A stretch of DNA of 64,000 bases from Polaribacter sp. L3A8 (lineage in GTDB: Bacteria > Bacteroidota > Bacteroidia > Flavobacteriales > Flavobacteriaceae): positions 434,001 to 498,000 of the forward strand of contig NZ_CP047026.1 of the NCBI RefSeq assembly GCF_009796785.1, in the 5' to 3' direction. Of the stretch, positions 1 through 9,700 are shown piece after piece. The position numbers and the translations under genes are program-made. The notes under the pieces are model-generated. The model saw only the letters and a program-made list of their open reading frames with translations, searched no databases and was not told the DNA's origin. How positions within the stretch are numbered: position 1 is the stretch's first letter; every line of letters begins with the position of its first letter.

Positions 1-684
1 CTAAGTGTTTCTACTTCTAAAACAGATAAAAATAATGTTTTGCCAGTTACTTGGCACGGACCAGAACCTGGTATTGGTTTAAGAAATTCGGCAGAATTAT
101 CTCAAATACCGTATAGTTTTGACAACTCATTACAAACAGCAGAAGTTTTTCCGGAAGGAGAATTAGATGCCGATTTACAACAAGTAGATTTAAGAAAAAC
201 AAATAGTTGGCGTTTAAAATTAGGGGAAATAGAAACGACAGAAATGGTAGAAGTACAGTTAGTAAATGCTGTTGCTCCGTTTGTGTTATGTAATCGTTTG
301 TCTAATTTAATGATGAAAGAAAATACGGGTAAAAAGCATATTATCAATGTAACTGCGATGGAAGGGAAGTTTCATCGATTTAAAAAAGTAGATAGACATC
401 CGCATACAAATATGGCTAAAGCAGCCTTAAATATGTTAACACATACATCTGCATCTACATTTGCAAAGTCTGGTATTTATATGAATGCTGTAGATACAGG
501 TTGGGTTACAGATGAAGATCCTGCAGAATTATCTAAGCACAAAGTAGAAACTCATGATTTTCAGCCACCGTTAGATATTGTAGATGGCGCTGCAAGAGTT
601 ATGGATCCATTAATTGATGGTATAAATACGGGTAAACATTGGTCTGGAAAATTCTTAAAAGATTATTTTCCGATAGATTGGTAG
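1..684 (+). CDS. SDR-family oxidoreductase, C-terminal part
   Basis: The reading frame is open from the first base of the window, so the N-terminal half, including the nucleotide-binding glycine motif, lies outside. The visible 227 residues resemble the C-terminal half of a Rossmann-fold short-chain dehydrogenase: a beta-strand ending in [10 protein letters not shown] at the usual catalytic-serine position, then [11 protein letters not shown] at the usual YxxxK helix. The lysine is there, but the tyrosine position is threonine and the serine position appears to be threonine, so classical SDR chemistry is uncertain. It ends with a TAG stop and is followed by a strong hairpin terminator. Substrate unknown. 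It could belong to an atypical SDR subfamily that does not use the Ser-Tyr-Lys triad. Confidence 0.75.
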   Translation, partial: LSVSTSKTDKNNVLPVTWHGPEPGIGLRNSAELSQIPYSFDNSLQTAEVFPEGELDADLQQVDLRKTNSWRLKLGEIETTEMVEVQLVNAVAPFVLCNRLSNLMMKENTGKKHIINVTAMEGKFHRFKKVDRHPHTNMAKAALNMLTHTSASTFAKSGIYMNAVDTGWVTDEDPAELSKHKVETHDFQPPLDIVDGAARVMDPLIDGINTGKHWSGKFLKDYFPIDW

Positions 685-705
685 CATAACCTAAACAATT
701 AAACA

Positions 706-737
706 AAAGCTCAACTATAACTGGTTGAGCTTTTTTT
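706..737 (+). terminator. Intrinsic terminator after the SDR gene
   Basis: A 10-base stem, AAAGCTCAAC pairing with GTTGAGCTTT, with an 8-base loop and a run of seven T starting inside the right arm. It lies 20 bases after the SDR stop and separates that gene from the CRISPR locus. Confidence 0.85.
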
Positions 738-865
738 ATACAAAAATTTTGCTCAGTTACGGTTTTCAGTAAATTAAATATAAATTTTATGTCTATTCTT
801 ACCTTAGTTATATTGTTAAAGTATTCTTTTTTAATAATTTGACAGTAGAAATCGTCTAGTATAAA

Positions 866-1762
866 ATGAAAACTATGATTAAAAGAACGTTATTTTTTTC
901 TAATAAATATTCTTTAACTACAAAATTAGAGCAACTTGTAGTTAAGAATGAAAAACAAGAGATAAAAACTGTCCCCATAGAAGATATTGGTTTTATTGTC
1001 ATAGAAAATCAAGAAACATATATTTCTGTTCCAGCACTTTCTAAATTAGCCGCTAACAATGTAAGTGTTATTTTTTGTGATCATAAACACATGCCGCAAA
1101 GCATGCTTTTAAATTTAGACAACCATCATATTCAACAAGAATTATTTAAACATCAAATAAATGCTACAGAACCACTAAAAAAACAACTGTGGCAACAAAT
1201 AATAAAGTATAAAATAGAAAACCAAGCGTTACTTTTAGACAAGCAAGGGAAAATTAACACCCCTTTAAATTATTATAAATCTAAAGTTTTAAGTGGCGAT
1301 ATTGATAATAGAGAAGGGGTAGCTGCAGCCTATTATTGGAAAAATATTTTCGACTTCAAGTTTAAAAGAGAAAGAGTAGGAGTGTACCCAAATTTGTTTT
1401 TAAATTATGGTTATATTGTTTTAAGAGCTGCAGTTGCAAGAGCACTTTCTGGTAGTGGCTTATTAAATACACTAGGTATTCATCATCATAATAAATACAA
1501 TGCATTTTGTTTGGCAGATGATATTATGGAACCTTACAGACCTTTAGTAGATGCAAAAGTTTTAGAAATTATAAATAAGTACGATGAGCACGATTTAATA
1601 ACGCCCATTAAGTTAGATTTATTAAGTGTATTAACACAAACAGTTTATTTTGAAGATAAAAAAAGCCCATTAATGGTAGCTTTAAGCAGTACAACAAGTT
1701 CTTTACAACAGTGTTATGCAGGTAAATCTAGAAAAATTTTGTATCCAAAACTATGGATTTAA
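866..1762 (+). CDS. cas1: CRISPR-associated endonuclease Cas1 (type II-C)
   Basis: Cas1 is the integrase that, with Cas2, inserts new spacers at the array. The 298-aa product has the family layout: an N-terminal beta domain (ISVPALSKLAANNVSVIFCD) and an alpha-helical catalytic domain with NREGVAAAYYW (E150), a histidine stretch GIHHHNKYN (206-208) and DDIMEPYRP (E222), matching the Glu-His-Glu metal site of the family. The annotated ATG is at 866, but the next in-frame ATG at 875 gives MIKRTLFFS, the usual start of type II Cas1, and is my preferred start. The 3' end overlaps cas2 by 10 bases, so the two are translationally coupled. No cas4 or csn2 is nearby, which supports type II-C. Confidence 0.96.
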   Translation: MKTMIKRTLFFSNKYSLTTKLEQLVVKNEKQEIKTVPIEDIGFIVIENQETYISVPALSKLAANNVSVIFCDHKHMPQSMLLNLDNHHIQQELFKHQINATEPLKKQLWQQIIKYKIENQALLLDKQGKINTPLNYYKSKVLSGDIDNREGVAAAYYWKNIFDFKFKRERVGVYPNLFLNYGYIVLRAAVARALSGSGLLNTLGIHHHNKYNAFCLADDIMEPYRPLVDAKVLEIINKYDEHDLITPIKLDLLSVLTQTVYFEDKKSPLMVALSSTTSSLQQCYAGKSRKILYPKLWI

Positions 1763-2082
1763 ATGGGTATAGAATTATGTGGTTATTTGTTTTTTTTGAT
1801 TTACCTACCGATACTAAAAAAGACCGCAGAAATGCACAATTGTTTAGAAAAAACTTATTAAAAGATGGTTTTACAATGATGCAATTTTCTGTTTATATGC
1901 GGCATTGTGCGAGTAGCGAAAGTGCAGATGCTCATGAAAAAAGGATAAAAGCTTTGTTACCACCTTACGGAAAAGTAAGTATTTTAAGAATTACAGATAA
2001 ACAATATGGCAATATTATGAACTTTTGGGGGAAAGTACCAACCCCAAAAGAACCGCCTCCAATGCAATTAGAACTTTTTTAA
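1753..2082 (+). CDS. cas2: CRISPR-associated endonuclease Cas2
   Basis: A 109-aa ferredoxin-like protein that forms the dimeric core of the Cas1-Cas2 spacer integrase. The first strand IMWLFVFFDLPT carries the conserved aspartate (D16), followed by the KKDRRNAQLFRKNLLKDGF helix and the MQFSVYMRHC strand, all typical of type II-C Cas2. It overlaps the cas1 3' end by 10 bases and is followed by a bidirectional hairpin and then the CRISPR array. Its orientation is opposite to cas9, so adaptation and interference genes converge on the array instead of forming one cas9-cas1-cas2 operon. Confidence 0.96.
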   Translation: MDLNGYRIMWLFVFFDLPTDTKKDRRNAQLFRKNLLKDGFTMMQFSVYMRHCASSESADAHEKRIKALLPPYGKVSILRITDKQYGNIMNFWGKVPTPKEPPPMQLELF

Positions 2083-2146
2083 TAGCAGGGTAATAACCGA
2101 TAACTTCATTATTTAGTTTTTTCCTAGAGGTTGCTTCTTAGAAAAC

Positions 2147-2195
2147 AAAAAATGCTTCAAATAAAGCAATTAGGTCTTTATAAGAAGCATTTTTT
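2147..2195. terminator. Perfect 12-bp dyad between cas2 and the array
   Basis: AAAAAATGCTTC at 2147-2158 is perfectly complementary to GAAGCATTTTTT at 2184-2195 across a 25-base loop. The arms end in A and T runs, so it can terminate in both directions: cas1-cas2 transcripts from the left and pre-crRNA from the right. About 50 bases separate it from the first repeat. Confidence 0.7.
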
Positions 2196-2247
2196 ATTTA
2201 CGATATTTACTTTAAAACTATGATAATTAGAAGTTAACAGCACAACT

Positions 2248-4159
2248 AATATCGTTTTTTCTAATCTTTAATCAAACCACAACTGACACATACTGATACT
2301 GACACATACTGATAATATCGTTTTTTCTAATCTTTAATCAAACCACAACCTTATGTATTTCAATTATCTCTTGGAACTCAATATCGTTTTTTCTAATCTT
2401 TAATCAAACCACAACAACTACAAATCAAAAGAATCTGAAACTTTAAATATCGTTTTTTCTAATCTTTAATCAAACCACAACTAGGATAGATTTATCAGCA
2501 GAAGTGCAATCAATATCGTTTTTTCTAATCTTTAATCAAACCACAACTCAGCACCATCATATTCATCAACCTCAAAGAATATCGTTTTTTCTAATCTTTA
2601 ATCAAACCACAACAGCTCTTGCAACGAAAGAAAAATTAACCAAAATATCGTTTTTTCTAATCTTTAATCAAACCACAACCATTTAATAGTGTTTTAAACA
2701 GCGTTTAATAATATCGTTTTTTCTAATCTTTAATCAAACCACAACATGAAACCAGTTTCTAATTTTATACGCTCAAATATCGTTTTTTCTAATCTTTAAT
2801 CAAACCACAACTCGTACATTTCAACCGTCAACCAAACCGCTAATATCGTTTTTTCTAATCTTTAATCAAACCACAACATGCCATAACATTGTCTGTACTG
2901 GTGCTTTAATATCGTTTTTTCTAATCTTTAATCAAACCACAACCGTTTCTATCTGGATATTGGTTACTGTTTAAATATCGTTTTTTCTAATCTTTAATCA
3001 AACCACAACTTTAGATGCTGCAATAGAAAAACTGCTACTAATATCGTTTTTTCTAATCTTTAATCAAACCACAACTTTGAAACATTCTGCCCATCATCGC
3101 AGATAAATATCGTTTTTTCTAATCTTTAATCAAACCACAACTTTACCACGACCAAATACTTCTTCGATATGAATATCGTTTTTTCTAATCTTTAATCAAA
3201 CCACAACAATTTGTAAACAGCTCATTCCATCAAAACAAATATCGTTTTTTCTAATCTTTAATCAAACCACAACAGTGCCTTTAGCAGACGTAGAACCACT
3301 CACAATATCGTTTTTTCTAATCTTTAATCAAACCACAACTGTTAAAGCTTCCTTAACTGGTTCTGCTGTAATATCGTTTTTTCTAATCTTTAATCAAACC
3401 ACAACTTGCTTCTACGCTTACCTAAAGGATCTACAAATATCGTTTTTTCTAATCTTTAATCAAACCACAACCTGTAAGTACCACCATAGATGTAGCCTTT
3501 TAATATCGTTTTTTCTAATCTTTAATCAAACCACAACCATGATTTACAACAATCTATTCTTGGCAGAAATATCGTTTTTTCTAATCTTTAATCAAACCAC
3601 AACAACAAAAAGACAAGAAGCTGAACTAAAACTAATATCGTTTTTTCTAATCTTTAATCAAACCACAACAATGCATCTTGTATGGTTGGTTTTAAGGCAA
3701 ATATCGTTTTTTCTAATCTTTAATCAAACCACAACTTCTGAATCTGGCTCACTTATTACAGCAAAAATATCGTTTTTTCTAATCTTTAATCAAACCACAA
3801 CACTTCGCCGCAGGCAATTACCTCTAATTCGAATATCGTTTTTTCTAATCTTTAATCAAACCACAACATATAAGCAATTACAAATACACGAAATACCAAT
3901 ATCGTTTTTTCTAATCTTTAATCAAACCACAACTATTAAGTGTTCAATATCTATTATACCTTAATATCGTTTTTTCTAATCTTTAATCAAACCACAACAG
4001 AAAATGCGGTACAATATTCCGATTTTCCAATATCGTTTTTTCTAATCTTTAATCAAACCACAACAACTCGTAACCAGTACCCGCCAATTTGCCAAATATC
4101 GTTTTTTCTAATCTTTAATCAAACCACAACATAATTTTACTGTTTTATATTAAAAATTT
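2248..4159 (-). CRISPR. CRISPR array, left segment: 29 repeats, 28 intact spacers plus one interrupted
   Basis: The 36-base repeat reads AATATCG...CCACAAC on the plus strand, and GTTGTGG...CGATATT in the crRNA direction (minus strand), as shown by pairing with the tracrRNA at 11217-11242. The period is 66 bases (30-base spacers). The one 29-base exception among intact spacers is at 3934-3962. Repeat starts run from 2248 to 4095. Positions 4131-4159 are the 29-base spacer whose last 8 bases are the IS target. All repeats I checked are identical. I see no Bacteroidota promoter inside the repeat. The base runs just left of the first repeat (CACAACT at 2241-2247) imitate a repeat end. Confidence 0.99.
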
Positions 4160-5119
4160 TAGAGGTCAGTATTTAAATTCATATCTTTAAAAACAACAAA
4201 TACAGTAATATTATGAATATATTTAAAGGACAAAACCTTCTAGAGTTTGCTGATCGGTTTAAAACGGATGAAGATTGCAAGAAATACTTGGCAGATATTA
4301 AGTGGAAAGATGGATTTCAATGTGTTAAATGTGGACATAAAAAGGCTCAAATAAGAAAAGATTTTTCACGGACATGTAATATTTGCTCTCATCAAGAATC
4401 ATCTACATCAAACACACTTTTTCATAAAGTAAAGTTTGGTGTTAGAAAAGCTTTCTTTATTGTTTTTGAAATGAGTACGAGTACTAAAAGCCTTTCTGCT
4501 AGTTATGTTGCAGTTCGTTTTAGTGTAACAGAAAAGACTGCACGTTTATTTATGCTCAAAATTAGAGAAGCTATGGAAAGTAGTGGAAATAGTCCTATGA
4601 CCGGTATTGTTCATGTGGATGAATTTGTTTTGGGTGGACGAGAAAAAGATAAAGTAGGAAGAAGTTATAATGCTAAGAAAAAGAAAGCTATAACTGCTGT
4701 TGAACTAACTGAAGATGGAAAAGTTAAAAGAATGTATGCCATGAGAATCGAAGATTTTTCAGCTAGTTCTTTGCAATATATTTTTGTGAATCATATCAGT
4801 CGAGAAGCTAAAGTGATAACCGACAAATGGAGAGGTTACAGACCTATTGCGAAAGCTTATAATATTACTCAAATAGAAAGTAATGGAGGTATGAATTTTA
4901 AAGCACTTCATACAATGATTCATCAGGTGAAATCTTGGATAAGAACAACGTATTCTTGGGTAAGTGACTTTAATCTAAATAGATATTTTAATGAATTTTG
5001 TTTTAGAATTAATCGATCACAAAGTAAAGCAACAATATTCAATAACTTAATAACAAAAATGGTTCAAAAGGATAAAGTAGAGCAGCACAAAATTATATGT
5101 AACTAACTACTGACCTCTA
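4160..5119 (+). mobile_element. IS1595-family insertion sequence inside the CRISPR array
   Basis: A complete 960-bp element. The left end TAGAGGTCAGTA (4160-4171) and right end TACTGACCTCTA (5108-5119) are perfect 12-bp inverted repeats, with partial matching for a few more bases. Immediately outside are identical 8-bp direct repeats AAAAATTT at 4152-4159 and 5120-5127; 8 bp is the usual target duplication of the IS1595 family. The second copy abuts a CRISPR repeat starting at 5128, so the target was the last 8 bases of a spacer. It carries one transposase gene read opposite to the crRNA direction. The intact ends and duplication suggest a recent insertion. Confidence 0.95.
4213..5106 (+). 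CDS. IS1595-family (ISXO2-like) transposase
   Basis: A 297-aa transposase filling the IS. An N-terminal zinc ribbon has paired cysteines (C37-x2-C40 and C55-x2-C58), and a DDE-type catalytic domain follows: HVDEFVLGG (D136), VITDKWRGY (D204) and a C-terminal helix with HQVKSW (H237) and NRYFNEFCFRINR (E261), the arrangement of IS1595 or ISXO2-like enzymes. The ORF starts 53 bases inside the left end and stops 13 bases before the right end, without frameshifts or internal stops, so the enzyme looks functional. Confidence 0.95.
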   Translation: MNIFKGQNLLEFADRFKTDEDCKKYLADIKWKDGFQCVKCGHKKAQIRKDFSRTCNICSHQESSTSNTLFHKVKFGVRKAFFIVFEMSTSTKSLSASYVAVRFSVTEKTARLFMLKIREAMESSGNSPMTGIVHVDEFVLGGREKDKVGRSYNAKKKKAITAVELTEDGKVKRMYAMRIEDFSASSLQYIFVNHISREAKVITDKWRGYRPIAKAYNITQIESNGGMNFKALHTMIHQVKSWIRTTYSWVSDFNLNRYFNEFCFRINRSQSKATIFNNLITKMVQKDKVEQHKIICN

Positions 5120-5127
5120 AAAAATTT

Positions 5128-6741
5128 AATATCGTTTTTTCTAATCTTTAATCAAACCACAACTAATGGCAAAAGTTTCAAGAAGTATATTAAAATATCG
5201 TTTTTTCTAATCTTTAATCAAACCACAACATAAACACATCATATTGCTGCTCTTTATTTAATATCGTTTTTTCTAATCTTTAATCAAACCACAACCTTAA
5301 AACTATTTTATCAATAATAGTTTTAAATATCGTTTTTTCTAATCTTTAATCAAACCACAACTATCCAACTTCTCCAAAAGATTATAATAAAATATCGTTT
5401 TTTCTAATCTTTAATCAAACCACAACTATTCGTATAACTCTTTATCAGAGTCTTCTAATATCGTTTTTTCTAATCTTTAATCAAACCACAACTGGTGCGC
5501 TTGTTTCTTGAGAACCACCTACAATATCGTTTTTTCTAATCTTTAATCAAACCACAACTGGCTATCTAAGTGGGATTATGAAGAATATAATATCGTTTTT
5601 TCTAATCTTTAATCAAACCACAACTTGGTAAAACATTACTTTCTCAGGTGTTAGAATATCGTTTTTTCTAATCTTTAATCAAACCACAACATTGAAGGAA
5701 TTGTTAATTTTTGCATTTTTAATATCGTTTTTTCTAATCTTTAATCAAACCACAACTTAAGAATAGATTATGAAGTATAATATAGTAATATCGTTTTTTC
5801 TAATCTTTAATCAAACCACAACAAAAAACATTTGATTACACTAACATTGACGAATATCGTTTTTTCTAATCTTTAATCAAACCACAACTATATGAAGTCG
5901 CTTTCATCTGATTCTGAAAATATCGTTTTTTCTAATCTTTAATCAAACCACAACTTTTTTTCCTGGTCCTTTTGGTTCTGACGCAATATCGTTTTTTCTA
6001 ATCTTTAATCAAACCACAACTATATAACCTATCGTAATAAGGCTTGTAAGAATATCGTTTTTTCTAATCTTTAATCAAACCACAACTTTAATACATTAGT
6101 TGGTTGGAGAATAGAAAATATCGTTTTTTCTAATCTTTAATCAAACCACAACTCTCAAAGAATCGCTCTGGTTCTTACATTCAATATCGTTTTTTCTAAT
6201 CTTTAATCAAACCACAACCGCATCATTACTACCGCCGTTTTCTATGCCAATATCGTTTTTTCTAATCTTTAATCAAACCACAACTTATTATTAGACATAA
6301 GTAAATCTATCTTTAATATCGTTTTTTCTAATCTTTAATCAAACCACAACTGGAATTGGAAATCACAAAACAAAACTAAAAATATCGTTTTTTCTAATCT
6401 TTAATCAAACCACAACAGTGGAGGTGAATGGAAAAAAAGAATTGATAATATCGTTTTTTCTAATCTTTAATCAAACCACAACTTACCGGTTGGGTTTCTT
6501 AAATCTCCAAAAAATATCGTTTTTTCTAATCTTTAATCAAACCACAACTTGGTAATACTACCAATTAAAAATTAATTTAATATCGTTTTTTCTAATCTTT
6601 AATCAAACCACAACTCTGTAGTGCTTTTCCATTATTGTAAATCTAATATCGTTTTTTCTAATCTTTAATCAAACCACAACAGTTTTAGCAGCGTTTTCTA
6701 AACCAGGAGAATATCGTTTTTTCTAATCTTTAATCAAACCA
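5128..6741 (-). CRISPR. CRISPR array, right segment: 25 repeats, 24 spacers
   Basis: This continues the same array after the IS, with repeat starts from 5128 to 6710 and 30-base spacers, except 29-base ones at 5362-5390 and 6681-6709. The last repeat (6710-6741) keeps 32 bases and loses the terminal CAAC, reading CCAAATATG. The array therefore totals 54 repeats and 53 spacers. cas9 ends only 43 bases further right and is transcribed toward the array, so a cas9 read-through transcript could supply pre-crRNA. A spacer at 5296-5325 is largely self-complementary. I could not assign any spacer to a target by eye. Confidence 0.99.
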
Positions 6742-6784
6742 AATATGTCAAGGAACTTATTATTTGTCTCGAAGAGTCAAATTG

Positions 6785-9700
6785 TTATATTATTTCTAGT
6801 TTTCCAATTGAATTTATCTTAAAATCATAACCTTCTACAAGGCAATCAAAACTATTAACACCTACCTTTATCCATGGATATTTTTTGTGCTCGCCAATAT
6901 TTTTCCCTCCTTTCATACCACTTTTTAGTCCCATAATAGATGTTAGAGTTTTCTTTTCTCGAGCTTCAGTATGATGTAATAACTTTATTTCTGCAGATTT
7001 TTCAACATCCAATTGTGTTATTTGAAATAAACGTTCCAGTAATTGTTGTTCATCCATTTCAAATAATTCTTCAGGATTCTTATCATAAACCAAAACCATT
7101 TTTCCCTTTATTAAAATATATTTTAACGGATTATTATTCTTATCTTTTTCTGGAGCAATTGGATAGAGTTGATTATTAACATTACTCTTTTTAAAATAGC
7201 TACCTGCCTCTAAATTATTAATTAATAAATTAGATCTTGTAACTCTACCTTTTCCATCAATTCCCTCATAAATAGCCATACAATAATTACTGTCATTCTT
7301 TGCAAAATAATGTTGTTTGTGTTCATGCCTAGATGCATCTCGATGCTTTTTTATTTCTAAAGGTACTTTTACATCTGTTGCAAAATATCGAATCTTTTTT
7401 ATTGGGATAGGACTTCCATTTTTATTAGGCAAAATATAAAGTTCATGTTCCATTTTGTGTATTAAAACTTCAATTTCAGCTTTTAAAATGACTTCTTCTG
7501 CATCATTAACTTTATTAATTTTCTTTTTTAAAGTTTCAATTTCTTTCTTTATTATCTTTTCTTCTTTACGTGCATTAGTTACAATTTCTTTAATTTTATC
7601 ATCAACAATATGTTTTATATCGGTGTCGGAAAAACTATCTATCGGTTTTCTCAATACATACTTTACGACTTCTTCAACTTCTCCTTTTTTGTTGGTTTCT
7701 TCCCTTTTTATAGCTCCATAAAAGCTTTCTTTATGTAAAGCACCTCTTACAGCGTCACCTTGTTGGTATTTAATTTCTCCTTTTTCATTTCGTTGAATAA
7801 TACCACGTTTACGTATAGCTTTTTTACTTTGTATTGGTAAAACATCGGGTGTATGATGACTAATTAGTGTATTGTTATCAAAATTATTTACATCATTATT
7901 AAAACCCTTCCAAGGTATTCTATGTTTAAAGGAAGGTTTTGGTTTTCCGTAAAACTGATAGTCTTCATAATTATGATAATAGCTTGCCAAGGCATCATTA
8001 ATATCTTTTTCGCAACATGCTACAACTACTGCATCTTTTGCGTGATGCGCGTGGTTAATCCTTTCTTTTTTATCTAAGCCCCAAATATCTCTTAAATTAG
8101 ATGTGGTTCTTCCTTTTACTGGATACACTTTAGAAAACAATGATTTTAAAAACAAGTTTCCGTACTTGCTAATAATACCAATATCTACAGATTGGCTGTT
8201 TTTAAACCCTCTAGGTATTTCTGTTATGGTAAAAGTTTTATATTTACTCTTTAAGTAATTATATTCAAAACGTAACTTGGTTCTATTTTGAATATATCTA
8301 TCTTTATTTTCTTTTGTAGTTGCTCCTCTTACTTTTTTAGTAATATCTCTAATTTGATTTTCTAAACTTTTATATTTAGCATACCAATGGTTTATTCTTG
8401 GCATGATTTCCTCATGATTATTACATTCGGTAGGTATTTTATCTTTTTTAATATCTCTATTATAAACGGAACAACAGAGCGTTTTATTAATTTGTGAATT
8501 GTCTAAACTTTTACTTCTAGGAACAGTATGTTCTATATCAAATTTTGGATTTGCTCCAATAAAATCAGATATACAAATAGTTTTACCAGTATATAAACAA
8601 ACTCTATTTTGTTCTAACCAAAGTTGATATTTTAAAATATCTGTTTCCGTTGGCTCGTATTCAGAAATAATTTTATCATTACAATCATCTATTTTTATTT
8701 CTCCTTTAAAAATTGCTTTTATCTCATCTGCAAAACTAGTACGTTTCTTTTGTAAATCAGTTTGCCATTGTCTAATAGCTGTTCTTTCATTGGCGCTTTT
8801 AAGCTCTCTAGCCATTTCAATTCTAATAATTGTATTCTCATCTACAGCATCGTCTTTTATTAGTTGATTGATAACTTTACGAAGTTGATGCAACGCTCGC
8901 ATTGCCATAGGATTTTTAATAGAAGATATAAGCGGACTTCCTAAATATAGTTTGCCATCTTTATCGCTACGTTTTGCTTTTTTATAAACTTCTATTGCAG
9001 AAGGGTGGTAGAGATTTTTCAAGCTATCTTCACTAACATTAAAGTTGTCTCTTAAAAAAGCTTTTACACGTTCGTCTAAGGTTTCTTTTTTTAAGAATTC
9101 TCCACGACCAGAGTTTAATTCCATTTGAGTAGAAAAAAGATTAAAACTATTTTTTAAAAGAACTCCCTTTTTTTCTTCGGAAAACAAATCCCAACGTTTT
9201 AAACCAAAATAATCTTGAATACTTTTTTCTATGTCTTTTTTATATGCTTCTACAACAAAAGTATTTTTGCCGTTCCAAGTTTCCTGATTATCCTTTACTT
9301 TTTTAATTGTTCCATTAACAATATCAACTATATTTCTATATGTATTATAATTCTCAATTATAGAAAATACTTCATTATTTATTACCTTTCTGTCGTCTTC
9401 ATTATTCCAAATAGGTTGTGGTAAAACGGTTTTCATATTCGCTAGAAACACTGCATGAGAGTACAATAGGTCTTTTTCTAAATAAGGTAATATGTTTCTA
9501 ATTGCCTTTAAACTTAACGAACCATAATCTTGCTTTAATTTAATTTTTGAAAATTTGATTGCAATGTCTTCATCACAGTCTAAATAATCAATTACAAATT
9601 GTTTTAGTTTTTCTGTTTTATCAAATCTAAAAAGCACATGCCAAATGGCGTCAATTATTTGATGTGGTGTTTTACTAGAATTGTCTTTATTTTTTTTATT

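Noticed and set aside
2248..2283. Promoter embedded in the CRISPR repeat, as in Neisseria type II-C
   Set aside because: Neither strand of the repeat contains TAnnTTTG at a usable distance from a TTG.
2504..4134. Open reading frames with repeated ISFFLIFNQTTT across the array
   Set aside because: They are translations of the CRISPR repeats in a frame free of stops because the period (66) is a multiple of three. No ribosome-binding site or protein family.
6740..6747. CATATTTG at the cas9-side edge of the array as a leader promoter
   Set aside because: It resembles a -7 element on the minus strand, but no TTG lies 17-23 bases upstream. Kept only as a weak possibility.
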